A stretch of 5,133 bases of DNA from Patescibacteria group bacterium UBA1449 (lineage in GTDB: Bacteria; Patescibacteriota; Microgenomatia; UBA1400; UBA1449), in NCBI GenBank assembly GCA_002335355.1, contig DCTD01000016.1, forward strand, positions 1 to 5,133, written 5' to 3'. Shown piece by piece: positions 4,146 to 5,133 of the stretch. Position 1 is the first letter of the stretch, and each line of letters begins with the position of its first letter. Under the pieces are notes generated by a model. The model saw only the letters and a list, made by a program, of their open reading frames with translations. It did no database searches and was not told the DNA's origin. A program made the translations under genes and the position numbers.

Positions 4146-5133
4146 ATGGAAAAACCTGCCCTTTCTTCTGCTTCAATTCCTCAACCCTCAGGCTCGCTGT
4201 TTGATACTTTCATACATCATCTGACCAAAAAAGGGTTGTCTTCTGTTACCGTAAAACATTACGTAAGAGACGTTGAAGAGTTTTTCGCCTGGTTATATCA
4301 AGAAAAAATAAATGACGTTACGCCAAAAATATTTACAACCTACTGTCAAAACCTTAAAGACAAAAACTTCTCTCCTGCCTCAATCCAACGGAAAACTTCA
4401 AGTTTGCGTTCATTTTTTAACTGGGCTTTTGAACATGGTGCCCTACCAGTCAACCCATTACTTACTACCCAACCCTTGATTGTTTCAAATCAACTGCAAA
4501 AGAGTGGTCTTTTTCCACCTCAAACGGAGGAAACTAATTCAGTTACATCACAAAGTTGTGCTCATTTCCCAACAAAACCTTGGATAGGTTTTTTAGGTCT
4601 GACTTTTTTTATCGCTCTTATTGCCCTTCTACGACCCTGGCAATACCTTGTTCCCAAAACACCTGTGCCCTCACAACTAGTTAGTGAGATTGAAGGTGGA
4701 CAATTCTCAAAAACCAATACAAACCTCATCAATTCAGGCCTTAATAATCCTTGGGTTATCTACTTTTCTGGACAAATTAAAGATGCTAATGGTAAACCAA
4801 TTACTACAACAACTGACGCTTCGTTTAGTCTTTATCCTGAAGAGTCTGCTTCTCAAGCTTTATGGACATCGGCCAAAAAGACAATTGTGCCTAATAGTCA
4901 AGGTATGTTTTCAGTTGAGCTTGGTAATCCCACAGCCGGTGATGATTTATTATCTGCACAATGGTTTTTTTCAAAAGAAAAACTGTATGTTGGAACTGTT
5001 ATCGACAGTAAAGAATTACTCCCAAGAACGCTCATTACCACCGCAAACACAGTAGCTAGCGCCAAACTCTTAAACGGGGTTTCAGCTACCACTGCTACTG
5101 GTGCCAACCAGATTCCAATTCTTAATGAACACG
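4146..5133 (+). CDS. Integrase-type SAM domain fused to a membrane-anchored surface protein (329 residues, 3' end outside window)
   Basis: Residues about 17-106 match the N-terminal SAM-like (core-binding) domain of XerC/XerD-type tyrosine recombinases: GLSSVTVKHYVRDVEEFFAWL (30-50), FSPASIQRKTSSLRSFFNWAF (75-95), PVNPL (101-105). No catalytic domain follows; instead there is a polar linker about 107-144 and one membrane helix about 146-162. From about 205 comes a beta-rich module: SGQIKDANGKPIT, FSLYPEE, LWTSAKK, GMFSVELGN, KLYVGTVIDSKELLPRTLITTANTVASAKLLNG (279-311). In my recollection this pattern is common at the N-terminal part of long fibre-like or surface proteins. Expected topology: SAM domain in the cytoplasm, the rest outside. 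The ATG at 4146 has no Shine-Dalgarno and follows the small-protein TAA by three bases, suggesting re-initiation. Not a recombinase. It could be a DNA- or protein-tethered envelope protein; function unknown. Confidence 0.85.
   Translation, partial: MEKPALSSASIPQPSGSLFDTFIHHLTKKGLSSVTVKHYVRDVEEFFAWLYQEKINDVTPKIFTTYCQNLKDKNFSPASIQRKTSSLRSFFNWAFEHGALPVNPLLTTQPLIVSNQLQKSGLFPPQTEETNSVTSQSCAHFPTKPWIGFLGLTFFIALIALLRPWQYLVPKTPVPSQLVSEIEGGQFSKTNTNLINSGLNNPWVIYFSGQIKDANGKPITTTTDASFSLYPEESASQALWTSAKKTIVPNSQGMFSVELGNPTAGDDLLSAQWFFSKEKLYVGTVIDSKELLPRTLITTANTVASAKLLNGVSATTATGANQIPILNEH

Noticed and set aside
4146..4460. Calling the plus-strand protein a tyrosine recombinase
   Set aside because: Only the N-terminal SAM-like domain is present; no R...H-x-x-R...Y catalytic domain follows, and a membrane helix takes its place.

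Overview
The window is AT-rich bacterial DNA with three genes on the minus strand and two on the plus strand; the two groups diverge from a 380-bp intergenic region. Nothing identifies the species. The style suggests a candidate-phyla-radiation (Patescibacteria) genome, most likely Microgenomates: a leucyl-tRNA synthetase with an HVGN signature, single-pass envelope proteins with short juxtamembrane Q-Q-T/S-x-A type segments, and an integrase-like SAM domain fused to a membrane-anchored surface protein. That assignment rests on remembered family resemblance, not on a search.

Minus strand, 1-2091: the first 627 residues of leucyl-tRNA synthetase (leuS), cut by the window edge. Between leuS and the gene upstream lies what looks like a complete ribosome-mediated attenuator, the main discovery candidate here. 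In transcription order it has a TTGACA-N17-TAAGAT promoter, a 16-codon leader peptide (MKKKTTVTSFLLILAQ) whose ATG falls at the predicted transcription start, a 16-bp leader stem, a GGCGGG element just after the leader stop, a Rho-independent terminator whose 5' arm could instead pair with GGCGGG, and then leuS. The layout predicts that ribosomes stalling on the Leu codons allow read-through into leuS, while ribosomes reaching the stop codon cause termination.

Minus strand, 2094-3586: two membrane-anchored envelope proteins in tandem, probably one operon. The first is a single-pass retropepsin-like aspartyl protease (DSG, flap and LLGR motifs). The second is a single-pass protein with a Pro-rich linker, one IPT/TIG domain and a C-terminal beta-rich region.

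Plus strand, 3853-5133: a strong promoter, an 80-nt leader full of direct repeats and palindromes, a 57-residue tail-anchored small protein, and, in the same frame after TAA GTT, the start of a large protein. That protein combines a tyrosine-recombinase N-terminal SAM-like domain (no catalytic domain), one membrane helix and an exported beta-rich module typical of the base of long surface or fibre proteins. It runs off the window end.

Overall, a housekeeping synthetase with its own amino-acid-sensing switch sits next to a divergent cluster of envelope proteins. A link between the protease and the large surface protein is only inferred from proximity.
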